Shown here: piece by piece, positions 11,325-22,325 of the stretch
How the letters are laid out: every line of letters starts with the position of its first letter
How positions within the stretch are numbered: the stretch's first letter is position 1
Assembly: GCF_040954835.1 (NCBI RefSeq)
Contig: NC_090709.1
Coordinates: 43,532,490-43,596,489 of the forward strand
From: Lepisosteus oculatus
Taxonomy: Eukaryota; Chordata; Actinopteri; Semionotiformes; Lepisosteidae
Direction: 5' to 3'
DNA: 64,000 bases
Notes under the pieces: model-generated
Database searches by the model: none
Told to the model about the DNA's origin: nothing
Seen by the model: the letters and a program-made list of their open reading frames with translations, nothing else
Translations under genes and position numbers: made by a program

Positions 11325-11641
11325 GAGTTACCGAGACGCACGGCGGGGCGGAAAAGGTCCCCGGTTCGAAACAGATCGGCTTCTTTTGTTGCCACGCACA
11401 CTGTTTGGGGATTCGCCTAGCGCTGTGATCGAACAGACCCACTCACCTCTTAGTGTGGCGGGATCTGCACAGTGCATGTCGCAGCGCTTCCTGCTTTCAC
11501 TTCAATGTGCTTCCTGATGTCGAGTCGTGTGCCGTGCAGAGGCTCTGAAAGCGAGACCAATGAAAAGGTGCACGGCTCTGTGAAAGAAGACACAGAGATG
11601 TGAAAGACAGTCCTTTCTTTAAGGAGGTAAAAGAACAGCGA

Positions 11642-11713
11642 CTCCCCGTCGGGGAATCGAACACCATCCTCCTGTGTGACGGGCAGAAATACTCCCCACT
11701 ATACTAACGAGGA
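11642..11713 (-). pseudogene. tRNA-Asp(GTC) pseudogene
   Basis: The 5' TCCTCGTTAGTATAGTGG and the 3' GATTCCCCGACGGGGAG match tRNA-Asp. The anticodon stem is mutated (TCTGC against ACAGG), and the T stem carries changes (GATGGTGTTCGATTCC). GTC remains in the loop but the arm cannot pair properly. Confidence 0.85.
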
Positions 11714-13121
11714 AGACATCGGGGTTGTCGACCCCCGGCATCGTGTCCCGACCCACCATGCTGGAAGCCGACGCGTGCTGTAATTCCTTTACGGAGCAGA
11801 AATGACAACCGAGGAGCCGTGAGATCATTTCAGCATTTCGCAGCAATTCAGCATTTCGAAAACACAAACGACCAACTCGGAATGACTTGCTTTTGATGCT
11901 TTTCAAAGCGTTCTTTGTGCACGACGACTGCGCCGCCTAGCAGATACAAATGGGTTGTACAACTTTGAACTAGCAAATGGACGAGGGCTAAGCCCCCTCT
12001 CTTTTAGCCCAGGTTCGATCTGTCTCCCAGAATCACCAGGGCACGCTCACACACACACACACCAGTACTGTTGAAGTGTTCTGCTTCATTTCTAAGGGCA
12101 ACTCAACATTCACTCCTACCCTGAGAAAAGAAAAGACCTGTGCATGAGCGCACCAAGAGTAGCGGGAGAGTGTTGCAGGAATGTCACTCAGAAGGAAAGC
12201 CACCCAGCTGCGCCCTCTGAGCTCTGTCCAGCGCATCTTCCTCGCATGGACTCCTGCCTGCGACGGGCAGGAAACAATTAGCAAGAACAGAACGACACCC
12301 CATGGGTGTCTCATGACCGCACCTTAGGTTGTGACACGTGCAGGTGTGAGGGGTTGCCGGGCTACTTTGGAGCAGAGCTTGGGCGGAGGGGGGGCGGGAA
12401 AGCAGACAAAGAGGTGACACCTCAAGGTCTGCACGATCACAGCTCTCCGCCGCCCCAGGCTTCCGCTCGATAAGCTACTGGACACACCCGCCCCTCCTCA
12501 CACAGACCGTGGAAAAGCCCCCGAGTGGGAGGGCTCTCTCTTCCTCCCAGGAGCTCTTGGACACGACGCACAGACAGGGCGCGGGGAGCCGCCGCCTGCA
12601 AACACGGCTCCAGGCAGGACTCCGCTCCGCAGGAGCCGCAAAGCAGAGGAGATGGGGGCAGCTTAGCTCCTGTGCAGAGACCTGAGCTGTTGTTGCTGCG
12701 GACGCTGTCTTTTCTGCACTCGGGGTAGGAGTGAATGTTGAGTTGCCCTTAGAAATGAAGCAGAGCACTTCAACGGCACGGGTGTGTGTGTGTGTGAGCG
12801 CCCTGGTGATTCTGGGAGACAGATCGAACCTGGGCTAAAAGAGAGGGGGCTTAGCCCTCTTCCATTTGCTAGTTCAAAGTTGTACAACCCATTTGTATCT
12901 GCTAGGCGGCGCAGTCGTCGTGCACAAAGAACGCTTTGAAAAGCGTCTAAGGCAAGTCATTCCTAGTTGGTCGTTTGTGTTTTCCGTTCAGACGCGAAAT
13001 GCTGAAATGATCTCTCGGCTCCTCGGTTGTCTTTTCTGCTCCGTAAAGGAATCACAGCACGCGTCGGCTTCCAGCATGCTGGGTCGTGACACGATGCCGG
13101 GGGTTGGAAAGAGCGATGTCT

Positions 13122-13193
13122 TCCTCGTTAGTATAGTGGTAAGTATCCCCGCCTGTCACGCGGGAGACCGGGGTTCGATTCCCCGACGGGGAG
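13122..13193 (+). tRNA. tRNA-Asp(GTC)
   Basis: A 72-nt tRNA with start TCCTCGTTAGTATAGTGG, anticodon arm CCCGCCTGTCACGCGGG, box B GGTTCGATTCC and a fully paired acceptor ending GGGGAG. A TTTT pol III terminator follows within ten bases (about 13198). All invariant parts are present, so it should be functional. Confidence 0.95.
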
Positions 13194-13605
13194 TAGCTTT
13201 TCTTTCACCTCCTTAGAGAAATGACTGCCTTTCACTTCTCTGTTTTCTTTCACAGCGTCGTGCACCTTTTCATTGCTCTCGCTTTCAGAGCCTCCGCACG
13301 GCACACGACTCGACATCAGGAAGCACATTGAAGTGAAAGCAGGAAGCGCTGCGACATGCACTGTGCAGATCCCGCCACACTAAGAGGTGAGTGGGTCTGT
13401 TCGATGCACAAAGAACGCTTTGAGAAGCGTCAAAGGCAAGTCATTCCGAGTTGGTCGTTTATGTTTTCCGTTCAGACGCGAAATGCTGAAATGATCTCTC
13501 GGCTCCTCGGTTGTCATTTCTGCTCCGTAAAGGAATAACAGCACGCGTCGGCTTCCAGCACGGTGGGTCGGGACACGATGCCGGGGGTCGGAGAGAGCGA
13601 TGTCT

Positions 13606-13662
13606 TCCTCGTTAGTATAGGACCTGTCACCTGTCCCCACCTGTCACGCGGGAGACTGGGGT
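13606..13662 (+). pseudogene. Truncated tRNA-Asp pseudogene
   Basis: It begins TCCTCGTTAGTATAG, then carries extra sequence (GACCTGTCACCTG) before CACCTGTCACGCGGGAGAC. It ends in the T stem, where it jumps into tDNA spacer (ACATCAGGACGCGC). Box B is missing. Confidence 0.85.
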
Positions 13663-13809
13663 ACATCAGGACGCGCATTGAAGTGAAAGCAGGATGCGCT
13701 GTGACATGCACTGTGCAGATCCCGCCACACTAAGAGGTGAGTGGGTCTGTTCGATTACAACGCTAGGCGAACCCCCAATCCCCTTTTGTGCCTGGCGACA
13801 AAAGATGTC

Positions 13810-13882
13810 TGTTTCCGCCCGGTTTCGAACCGGGGACCTTTCGCGTGTGAGGCGAACGTGATAACCACTACACTACGGAAAC
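13810..13882 (-). tRNA. tRNA-Val(CAC)
   Basis: A 73-nt minus-strand tRNA with box A in TAGTGTAGTGG, anticodon arm TTCGCCTCACACGCGAA (CAC), box B GGTTCGAAACC and a paired GTTTCCG/CGGAAAC acceptor. TTTT lies six bases past the 3' end. It looks functional. Confidence 0.95.
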
Positions 13883-14311
13883 GGTGGTAAGACGTGCCCA
13901 GCGGCCCAGTGCTGAGCTTCACCAATGCGATTCAGCTGCTTCCAGTGCCTTTATTGGAGTGCGCTGATGGACCGTGCTCTCTCTCCAGAGACCAGCACGC
14001 CTGTCATGGACGGAGCAGGAAAGGCGGCGCCACATTCTACAGCCCTCTCCACGCAATCGACGAAATCGGGCTACTGAAGTGGAGAAAATCGCCTCTCCAG
14101 AAAGTGCAAATATCATCTTGGAGACTATAAATCCTATTGCCGAAGGTCAGCCCTGTCTACCAGAGTAACCCTCCCACAGCGATGATCAGCTCGTCTCACA
14201 CGCGAGAAGTTTCGGTTATAAACAAGCTCCCCCTCTTCTCGCACGTTTTGCACGTTCGAGTAGTTTTAATGCGGCTCTTTCGTACACGGTGCTGATCTTT
14301 TGGAAAGCAGG

Positions 14312-14376
14312 AGGCAAAACCGAGTCGAACCGCCTGGGTGAAAACCAGGAACCCTAACCGCTAGACTATATGGCAG
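14312..14376 (-). pseudogene. tRNA-Glu(TTC) pseudogene
   Basis: The minus strand shows ATATAGTCTAGCGGTTAGG and CCTGGTTTTCACCCAGG (anticodon TTC) of tRNA-Glu. The T stem is shortened (GCGGTTCGACTCGG) and the acceptor halves no longer pair. Confidence 0.75.
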
Positions 14377-14522
14377 CGAACAACCATGCTGTTCCCGGCA
14401 TCATGCAAGCAAACTACATAAATATGAGAAAACACGCAAGAGAGTTGTCAGGACTTTTCCGAATTATGTCACACGAAGAGAGCACAGCCCTTTCCGCCCT
14501 GCCGCGTGTGTCTCGGTAACTC

Positions 14523-14594
14523 GCTGTGATAGTATAGTGGTCAGTACTTTGCGTTGTGGCCGCAACAACCCTGGTTCGAATCCGGGTCACGGCA
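14523..14594 (+). tRNA. tRNA-His(GTG)
   Basis: A 72-nt tRNA with acceptor GCTGTGA/TCACGGC (one G-U pair), anticodon arm TTGCGTTGTGGCCGCAA (GTG) and box B GGTTCGAATCC. A TTTT follows at about 14612. The sequence agrees with vertebrate tRNA-His, so it is likely functional. Confidence 0.92.
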
Positions 14595-15168
14595 GAATAG
14601 GGGCGTCTGCTTTTACTACTCGCACGAATGAAGGCAAAAAAAAGCCAATCGATGTGAACGAACGGCGCTTTACAGAGGAGTACTGCCTGACTGGATCGTT
14701 GATGAACGACAGAGGCCACTCCGACCTCTTCTCGGTTTTCTTCAATGACTTACTAAGGATCTTCTTCACATTCGCCCATGCAGGGGAAGCCAGTTACACC
14801 AAAGCAAACGCAGGAAAGTGCATTTGAAGCAGAGACCAGGAGGGACTTGTTTACACCGAGAGTGGGCGGAGAATGGAACAATGCGCCCAGCCCTGTTGCT
14901 GGAGCCGATTCTTGATGAGCTCTTGGGCTCACTAAGAGGCCCCCGCTGGATGCTAATCTTTCTGTTGTTCTTGCAGGTCCTGCGCTGCTTTTGAGCCGAC
15001 AGAGCTCGTCCTGGTCTGTCGGCACAGCCCAATTGCAAATGATCGGCTCCGCGTACAGAAGGAACGTGCGTTTGGTACAAGAGTGCATGAAGGCACCGGA
15101 AATACATTGGGAACAAATGAGCGGTCGCTCAAGACCTCTGTGAAGTACAGGAGCGTGCAAAACGAGGC

Positions 15169-15228
15169 TGTTTCCACCCGGTCTCGAACCGGGGACCTTT
15201 CGCGTGTTAGCCGCTATACTACGGAAAC
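15169..15228 (-). pseudogene. tRNA-Val(AAC) pseudogene with 13-nt deletion
   Basis: Compared with the intact paralogue at 53011-53083, this copy lacks 13 bases spanning the end of the D arm and the 5' side of the anticodon arm, between two TAG triplets. The anticodon arm cannot form. Box B and the acceptor 3' half remain. Confidence 0.9.
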
Positions 15229-15337
15229 CTGAAGGGACCGCTGCTGGTGTCTCGCTTGCGTTTCGGGCTGAGAAAGGGACGCGTCACTTTAGGCAGGGGG
15301 CGCTGGAGAGAGGAACAAAGGGCGCGATGAAACAAAA

Positions 15338-15398
15338 TACCGAAACCCGGGATCTTTAGATCTTCAGTCTAATGCTCTCCCAACTGAGCTATTTCGGC
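15338..15398 (-). pseudogene. tRNA-Phe(GAA) pseudogene with 12-nt deletion
   Basis: Identical to the intact tRNA-Phe at 53193-53265 over the acceptor, D and anticodon arms (GACTGAAGATCTAAA), except for one base in the anticodon-side spacer. Twelve bases of the T arm including most of box B are gone, so pol III initiation should fail. Confidence 0.9.
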
Positions 15399-16237
15399 GG
15401 TGCGCAAAGCCCACAGCCACCTGCTCCAGCCTTCCTGTGTTGTGGCATGAGCGCACCAAGAGTAGCGGGAGAGTGTTGCAGGAACGTCACTCAGAAGGAA
15501 AGCCACCCAGCTGCGCCCTCTGAGCTCTGTCCAGCGCATCTTCCTCGCATTGACTCCTGCCTGCGACGGGCAGGAAACAATTAGCAAGAACAGAACGACA
15601 CCCCATGGGTGTCTCATGACCGCACCTTAGGTTGTGACAAGTGCAGGTGTGAGGGGTTGACGGGCTACTTTGGAGCAGAGCTTGGGCGGAGGGGGGGCGG
15701 GAAAGCAGACAAAGAGGTGACACCTCAAGGTCTGCACGATCACAGCTCTCCGCCGCCCCAGGCTTCCGCTCGATAAGCTACTGGACACACCCGCCCCTCC
15801 TCACACAGACCGTGGAAAAGCCCCCGAGTGGGAGGGCTCTCTCTTCCTCCCAGGAGCTCTTGGACATGACGCACAGACAGGGCGCGGGGAGCCACAGCCT
15901 GCAAACACGGCTCCAGGCAGGACTCCACTCCGCAGGAGCCGCAGAGCAGAGGAGATGAGGGCAGCTTAGCTCCTGTGCAGAGACCTGAGCTGTTGTTGCT
16001 GTGGATGCTGTCTTTTCTGCACTCGGGGTAGGACATCAGGAAGCACATTGAAGCGCTGCGACATGCACTGTACAGATCCCGCCACTACTGGGCCCGATTT
16101 CCCCGGATTGTTGCACGCACACTGTTTAGGGATTCGCCTAGCGCTGTGATCGAACAGACCCACTCACCTCTTAGTGTGGCGGGTCTGCACAGTGCATGTC
16201 ACAGCGCATCCTGCTTTCACTTCAATGCATGTCCTGA

Positions 16238-16293
16238 TGAACCCTGGTCTCCCGCGTGACAGGTGGGGATACTTGCCACTATACTAACGAGGA
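16238..16293 (-). pseudogene. 3'-truncated tRNA-Asp pseudogene
   Basis: Minus strand TCCTCGTTAGTATAGTGGCA through the anticodon arm CCACCTGTCACGCGGG is tRNA-Asp. The sequence then breaks off in the T stem (CCAGGGTTCA), and the 3' acceptor is missing. The same truncation is present at 54138-54190. Confidence 0.88.
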
Positions 16294-17152
16294 AGACATC
16301 GCTCTCTGCTTAGTGTGCAAAACACTTACTTGCAGCATTTTGGGTGCTGTGGTTTAAATGCTATTGGTTTGTGAACAGAATACCCCTATCCCAGTACATT
16401 GTGCCACATTAAATAAACACACGAGAAAAAGAGATTCAGAACGCAAAGCTGTGTCAGTGTTCTGTGTAAAAAATCGGTTTGAACATCATGGGAGCTGTTT
16501 TTAATAAGCTGCTGAGTAAAGAATATTTTAATCTTCTTGCTGTCAGTAGTATTTTGCATATAGTTGACTCTTACCTGAATGAAAACAGGACGTAAAGGAA
16601 GGGTTTCAGAATTCAGACAAAGCTTTATTCCCATGCTTACAGTCTGGGTAATTGGAGACTGCACAGTTATGCTTCCTATGGTCATATACGGGTTTTTCGC
16701 ATGAAGCCGTATTGAACAGTATTTCTCGCGTTGTGAACTTGTGTATACAGCAGTCCCCCGGGTTCCAGTTAGTGCGTAATTACTCATCGATGAAAAACCG
16801 GAGGTTTAAAAAAAGATAATTAGCTCACTGATACTTTGATGTAGAGGCTGTGGAAATATCCACGTCGTGGTCTTTAAAATGCATTTGGTTTGAAGGCGTT
16901 CTGTGCTTCCGTTGCGAAGATATGGACAAAAGAATATTCGTGCTTGGTCCAAAAAATGTAATATAAACGAAAAAGTAAAGGCTGAGAAAGCATTCACAAT
17001 GTATTTTATGCACAAAGCAAGTATTCTCGCGATTCTAAGAGGTTTCGTGTAAACGCTACAGGCGTGCCAAAATCGTTTTCGAACTTCAAGCTAACTTTAC
17101 CCCGGTCTGGTACCATAGGTCACGTACAGTAGCTTAAAATCCCAGTCATGTT

Positions 17153-17640
17153 TTTTTTTCTATCTTGTGGTACATAACGTACCATTTCGGACTATCACAA
17201 AGGGCTTGATTTCGTTAAATGCATGTATTCATTTCCTTTCTGGAAAACTTGTATTTCAAGAAGTTCACACAGCTTGCGAGAAATTAAATTCAATTCTTGA
17301 TTATCAGTGCAGAAGAAATATTGCCAGCTGGCAAAAAAATATTTTTTTTTAACCGGAAAGTTGTGATGTGAGACACGAACCCACCATTCCGTCTGTGTGG
17401 CGCATTCGGTTGTTAACTGAAAAGTCGGTGGTTTGAGTCCACCAAAGGACAGGTTTCTGTTGCGATGTAAACATTGTCTTCGCAAAGGTCGATTGGATTT
17501 CTCAGCGAAACCTTTACCATTTTAATATTTGCAGGAAATGCGAGTGCTTAACAGGTGTCAGAATTACCGGGAAATGTCCAGTTACTGTATGCCCAACATC
17601 GCAACTCCCCAGAAAACCATATTCACCCAAGAAAAGAGTT
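17153..17640 (+). repeat. tRNA-Asn repeat unit, copy 1
   Basis: Collinear with 50735-51200: both carry CACAAAGGGCTTGATTTCGT upstream of a tRNA-Asn relic, and CTCCCCAGAAAACCATATTC downstream. This places the broken tRNA-Asn copies in a shared repeat unit of about 0.5-0.7 kb. Confidence 0.8.
17391..17451 (+). pseudogene. tRNA-Asn(GTT) pseudogene, D arm deleted
   Basis: It starts GTCTGTGTGGCGCA and then jumps straight to the anticodon arm TTCGGTTGTTAACTGAA, so about 13 bases of the D arm are missing. Box B is GGTTTGAGTCC. The molecule would lack a D arm. Confidence 0.8.
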
Positions 17641-17644
17641 GAAG

Positions 17645-18832
17645 GATCTGATGAGGTTAGTTATGAAAGTTATGAAAGGAAGTTGATGTGGAGCTGTTAG
17701 CCGTAAAAACTCCTTAATGTCCTTAATGTCTTTGATGTTGTCATCAGCGATAAACTGCATTCAGCAAAGATAAAAAGAAAATTATCTTTGCTTACTGCCC
17801 TGTCTTTCTCACACCTGAAGAAGGCTCCACAGCCGAAACATTGTGATTCTTTTCTTCTCTTTTCAGCAGGAATAGTCCTTTACTTGTTCCTTTGCAGCCT
17901 ACGCATGCTGACGCAGCTACCCACCCGATATCTAACATTCTATAATCACAACTATGAATGTCCACTTTGGGTATTTTTTCCATGATTATTTATTATTATT
18001 ATTTATTCTGTCATTGAAGCATATTTTATGTCATACTGAAGTGTCATAATCACTGAAAAAATATTGTTTTCATTTAGAAAGTAAGAAAATGATAAATCAC
18101 TAGGAATTGCATTTAGCCTATTCTGATCTAGATTTTCTATATACTTTAACATGCCATGTTCACAATGTCACAACTCATAAATGAAACAGTGAAGTGTTGT
18201 AATTACAAATGTACGTAGTGCCGGGACATTGAGATGTTTTGGTAATGAGGAAGGAGGGACATGCAATGTTCACAGGGTCAAATTTATAAAACGCTACAGT
18301 AAAATTTCTTGTATTTCGGGATTATGAGAGCCTGTTACATTGTGTCTCACACCTCAGTGTCAGAATTTTGAGACATTTTTATAACCAGGGGTAGGTTCAT
18401 AGCAATAAGCAGAAAGTGCGATCATCCTTTGCTCATCCTCGGTTAACCATATATTCTCATATGCCATGTTCTGAATGTCCCATTTAAAACTGCTATATTA
18501 AAATTAAGACTTTTTATGATCAGAAGGCAAGGTTGTGGTAAATATGCATAAAGTGCAAGTGAACTTATGTTTTGCCTTTGTCTTGTTATTGTGAGTTTTG
18601 AAAATTGGTTTTCGATTTTCTGAAATGTGTTTCACACAAAAATGCAATTTGGATAGTCACTACTTATATATTCCCCTTTACTGAGGATATGTACAGTAAT
18701 CCATCCCGATTAGTACTTTTAAAAATTACTGTAGAGAGCCATCAGAAAGGGAATGAAAACTTGCATTAAACAAAATCAAGCTGCATGTAATCATCCATAG
18801 TGATACATTTTGTAAGACAAGACAGGAAGAAA
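17645..18832. other. Intergenic; possible Penelope-like tail at 17800-17920
   Basis: At about 17806-17915 the string CACCTGAAGAAGGCTCCACA, then CCGAAACATTGTG and CTCTTTTCAGCAGGAATA, resembles the end region of fish Penelope-like elements. A reverse copy lies at 61180-61270. The rest, to 18832, is AT-rich with no assigned feature. Confidence 0.4.
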
Positions 18833-18908
18833 GACACTGCTGGGATTTGAACGCAGAATCTCCTGTTTAATAGGAAAACACTTTAACCAAATCAGCCAAG
18901 ATGCTGTC
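18833..18908 (-). pseudogene. tRNA-Thr-like pseudogene (anticodon loop ATT)
   Basis: The minus strand carries TTGGCTGATTTGGTTAAAG, resembling the box A region of tRNA-Thr, then TCCTATTAAACAGGAGA and box B GTTCAAATCCC. The anticodon position reads ATT rather than AGT. The acceptor does not pair fully. It shares its downstream GTGTCTTTCTTCCT flank with the relic at 50652-50724, so the two are family members. Confidence 0.65.
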
Positions 18909-18914
18909 AGAGTA

Positions 18915-19347
18915 TTAACATCATGTCTGCATCAGTGATTACAGCTGACTATCGCTGGAGGACAGTGAAGTCAGCCTGCATAATGAGGGGGAAGAGACTG
19001 ACCTCTGTGATGCACTATAGAGTTACACTAACCTTCTATCCAACTGTTCTATGCTGCATTCTATCCTAGTGGTAAATATTGGTTTCCGTGCGTGTAATAT
19101 TCCTTTTTTTGTCAAATATTTTCAAGCACAAATTTTGCTGTTGAAAATAAGCCTTGTGGTTTTCAATGTTGTGATCCTTTTCCCCCAGTGTCACCCAAAT
19201 TGATACACTGTGCTTTGGCAATTCTTCAGGCGATATTGTTTAGAGGAGCTCAGTTGAATTAGTTTGCGTATATAAAGTATTTCGTTTCCCTTTAATCCTT
19301 TAAAACATATTACATTTTCAAAACATTGTATCTTTCTTCCTACTAAT
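18915..19347. other. Intergenic, no supported feature
   Basis: AT-rich sequence between the tRNA-Thr-like relic and LTR-like copy B. I see no gene or repeat. Confidence 0.35.
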
Positions 19348-20721
19348 TGTAGCGGCAATGCTTGTTAATAAGACAGAATTAAGTGTTGCTGTGCTTTCCC
19401 AAATGAGGCCCCATCTCTCTCTTCATCTCTGTGGTGCAGCCACAGAGAAGCTATTCAGGCAGGCTGATTTAAAGATGTTTTCTTTTGATAAGGGACAGCT
19501 CCCAAATGGGAATGCATTTAGCTTAGCCTGGCTATCATGATCAATGGGCATCCATTGGCGCCTATCTGTCTAGGGAGTGCCAGATGGACATCTGGACTGC
19601 ATTCCTAAGTGTCAGGAGTAAGTGACTCATATCTCACCTTGATCAACCAATCAGGGACTGGTAGGGCAGAGTAACCCACGTGGGTCTCTGATGCCCATGA
19701 AACTTTCATCCAATAAACGAGCTGAAGTTCCTCCAGGTAAAAACAGGCAACACAAAGCTCCAAGACTATTCTAAAGGGAATTCAAAGGAGAATTCCAGGG
19801 CTGTGAGATAATTCCAGGGCGGGACGGCCTAGGAGCAGAAAGGCTCCCAAGGGCAGAACATTCTCGCAGCCCGCCTCCTGACCATCCTGAGACTCAGCCT
19901 GGACAACCACGGAATGGCCAGTGTGTCCGAGTGCCAGAACTTTGCTTTGTTCTAAGTGTCGAGAGCGGAGGTAGCCAGAGAGTAACCAAAGGATCCACCC
20001 GAGGTTAGCACCAGCAGCAAGCCTCGTGAACAGGTCGGAACTGTGGACAGCTGAATCACTATTCAGAACTATCGCTTCATCAGGAACGAACTGGTCTTCT
20101 TCCTGACTTGCTGGGACCCACAGTCATCTTTTCTCCTGTGCACAAACTTCGCTAGTTTCAGCCAAAACTAACTAGCCGGTCTTCAGAGAGCATCAGCAGC
20201 GCAACGTCTCAAGCCACACAGCACAGCCATGCACGGAGCCATTGAGCCCGCAAGAGACCTAAATCCCCAGAGATTGGATGAGTTTTCCACTTCACTGCAT
20301 TACTGCTCGATAATTCAATTGTTATCCCAACCAGTTGATATCAATTTAATTCCTAAGAGTTATGTTCTTGTTTTGAGTATCTAATGTAGAAGTTTTAAAC
20401 AAGTTCAATTACGATTCTAAATGAATGATATACTGAACGTATGTCCTCTTGATATGTGTAACTGTAACTGAATGAATATATATCTTTTGTATTCTGATAA
20501 CCTTTACGATAAGATCTGTTAAGTTTACATGCATATTCCATATATTGATAAATGTATCCTCGTGTATTAGTACCTGTGTGTGCGTTTTTTGAGTTATATC
20601 GCATGGTTGGATTCTAAGACCATTAAAAGAATCAATTTTGTGATTTACTGCCACAATTAATAATTGTCCCAGTAAATGCCCAAACCCCTACAGAACTGGT
20701 GCCTCGTGAGAGCACACTACA
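19348..20721 (+). mobile_element. LTR-like unit, copy B (1.37 kb, fossil)
   Basis: Starts TGTAGCGGCAATGC and ends GAGAGCACACTACA, matching copy A (9405-10825) in inverted orientation. It has a polyadenylation-type signal region (TGATAAATGTATCC) and, after CCCCTACA, GAACTGGTGCCTCGTGAG, which could be a primer binding site. No coding region is attached. The 3' end abuts the minisatellite at 20722, and no target duplication is visible. Family uncertain; an old LTR fragment is the simplest reading. Confidence 0.55.
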
Positions 20722-21765
20722 ACAGTGTGTGATCTCCTGTCCCAGCCTGAGGAGCAGACAGCGAGCCTGTCTCTCAATAATAATAATACAGTGTGTCATT
20801 TCCTGCCCCAACCAGAGGAACAGACAGTGAGCATGTCTCTCAACAATAATATGAATAAACTGTGTGATCTCCTGTCCCAGCCTGAGGAACAGTCAGCCCG
20901 TCTCTCAATAATAATCCTAATAATAATAAGTTTTCCTATCAGTTTTCCTATTCACCACCACACCCCCGTCTCATCCTACTTAAGCACATGTCTTTCCCTA
21001 CCTCCTTGCTCAGTATTGGTTTCCCTTTCGAGCTTCCTGGTTGCCCTACTCCTTCTTCTACCTAGTGTTCTTCTTGGCTTTCCGTTTACGGTTTTTCCCC
21101 TTTTGACTACAGCTTTTCGGATCACGGCTTGGCTTCGTTACTCACGCTCTGTTTTGGATCTCTGGCTACCCCTGGACTATCGGATTGCTCTATTGTCTAC
21201 GATTTCGGATCACGCTTTGACTTCGGTAACTCGTTCCCTTTTGGATCTCTGGCTTCCCCTGGACTCTCGGCTCGTTCCTTCGACTACGGCTTTCTTTGGA
21301 TCACGGCTTGGCTTTGTCAGCTCCTGCAAGTGGGTTCTCTCACTGGTTTCGGTTTCTCTTACCAAATCCGTAACATATACGATGTGTGATCTCCTGTCCC
21401 AACCTGAGGATCAGACAGGAGTGAGCCAGTCTCTCAATAATAATAATACAGTGTGTGACTTCCTTTCCCAGCCTGAGGAAAAGACAGTGAGCCTGTCTCT
21501 CAATAATAATAATACAGTGTGTGTCTTCCTGTCCCAGCCTGAGGAGCAGACAGCGAGCCTGTCTCTCAATAATAATAATACAGTGTGTGACCTCCTGTCC
21601 CAGCCTGAGGAGCAGACAGCGAGCCTGTCTCTCAATAATAATAATACAGTGTGTCATTTCCTGTCCCAGCCTGAGGAACAGACAGTGATCCTGTCTCTCA
21701 ATAATAATAGAACAGTGTGTGATCTCAAGTCCCAGCCAGAGGAACAGACAGTGAGCCTGTATCTC

Positions 21766-21815
<50 letters not shown>

Positions 21816-22310
21816 AGTGTGTGATCTCCTGTCCCAGCCTGGGGAACACTGAGCCTGTCTCTCAAAACTAATAATACAGTGTGTCATTTCCTGCCCCCGC
21901 CAGAGGAATAGACAGTGAGCATGTCTCTCAACAATAATATTAATAAACTATGTGATCTCCTGTCCCAGCATGAGGAACAGACAGTGAGCTTGTCTCTCAA
22001 TAATAATACAGTGTGTGATCTTCTGTCCCAGTCTGGGGAATAGAAAGTGAGCCTGTCTCTCAGTTATAATAATATAGTATGTGATCCACTGTCCCAGCCT
22101 GAGGAACAGACAGGAGTGAGCCCGTCTCTCAATAATAATACAGTGTGTGATCTCTTGTCCCAACCTGAGGAACAGACAGGAGTGAGCCAGTCTCTCAATA
22201 ATAATAAAGCAGATTATGATCTCCTGTCCCAGCCTGAGGAACAGACAGTGAGCCTGTCTCTCAAAAATAATAATACAGTGTGTGACCTCCTCTCCCAGTC
22301 AGGCGAGTCA
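20722..22310 (+). repeat. 62-66 bp minisatellite with AAT tract, array 1
   Basis: The unit includes CAGTGTGTGATCTCCTGTCC, then CAGCCTGAGGAACAGACAGT, GAGCCTGTCTCTCAA and a variable (TAA)n. One unit carries an AAT run at about 21767-21815. About twenty units are present, interrupted at 20935-21385 by unrelated sequence. The 375-codon plus frame through the array is repeat-driven and not a gene. The same unit in reverse orientation forms 61385-64000. Confidence 0.92.
20935..21385 (+). mobile_element. Possible LTR-retroelement fragment inside the array (fossil)
   Basis: This 450-bp insert is pyrimidine-rich and contains about three diverged copies of an 80-90 bp block (GGATCACGGCTTGGCTTCGT, then TTTTGGATCTCTGGC). 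It ends AAATCCGTAACA, in the style of fish Gypsy LTR ends. No clear start or target duplication is visible. Tentative assignment. Confidence 0.35.
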
Positions 22311-22325
22311 GGCGCCATGGCTTTC

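Larger units (their letters stand above)
11427..13405. repeat. 2-kb imperfect palindrome with tRNA-Asp in each arm
   Basis: The left arm, about 11427-12120, is the inverted copy of the right arm, about 12723-13405, with a central spacer of about 600 bp (12121-12722). Each arm carries an Asp tRNA: degenerate in the left arm (11642-11713) and intact in the right (13122-13193). Short AC/GT microsatellites occur at mirrored positions (12048-12062 and 12781-12796). The spacer is repeated in direct orientation at 15446-16028 and 53306-53888. Confidence 0.85.
10826..16310. other. tDNA cluster 1 (Asp, Val, His; several broken copies)
   Basis: A block of tRNA genes and spacers arranged as direct and inverted copies. 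The 10826-11330 segment is the reverse complement of about 14515-15017 (His module). Segment 11427-12120 mirrors 12723-13405 (Asp module). The block at 12138-12720 recurs at 15446-16028 and 53306-53888. Fragments of Val tRNA 3' ends (for example GGTCCCCGGTTCGAAAC at about 11356-11372) lie between them. Long open frames here arise from GC-rich spacer and are not genes. Confidence 0.85.
14397..17104 (+). repeat. Segmental duplication, copy 1 (2.7 kb)
   Basis: This block is collinear and highly similar to 52190-55003. It starts at CCGGCATCATGCAAGC and ends at TTTACCCCGGTC, beyond which the two copies diverge sharply. It contains His, Val, Phe and Asp tRNA positions plus about 780 bp of unique-looking sequence (16320-17104) with no recognisable gene. 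This copy carries short deletions in its Val and Phe tRNAs that copy 2 lacks. Copy 2 has about 56 extra bases near 52245. Confidence 0.9.

Noticed and set aside
12000-12040. GGTTCGATCTGTCTCCC as a possible box B
   Set aside because: No matching acceptor, D or anticodon arm could be found on either side; the mirrored copy at 12805 gives the same result.
14753-15160. 135-codon minus-strand frame in tDNA spacer, also found at 52667-53002
   Set aside because: Conserved only because the segment is duplicated. No codon bias or domain, and it overlaps tRNA spacer.
16386-16787. 133-codon minus frame, similar at 54283-54684
   Set aside because: Both copies belong to the segmental duplication. The frame has no recognisable domain, so I left it as unassigned sequence.
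20725-21852. 375-codon plus-strand frame (and its 169-codon antisense)
   Set aside because: It runs through minisatellite units and an unrelated insert. The product is low-complexity repeat (SLNNNNTVCD) with no domain.
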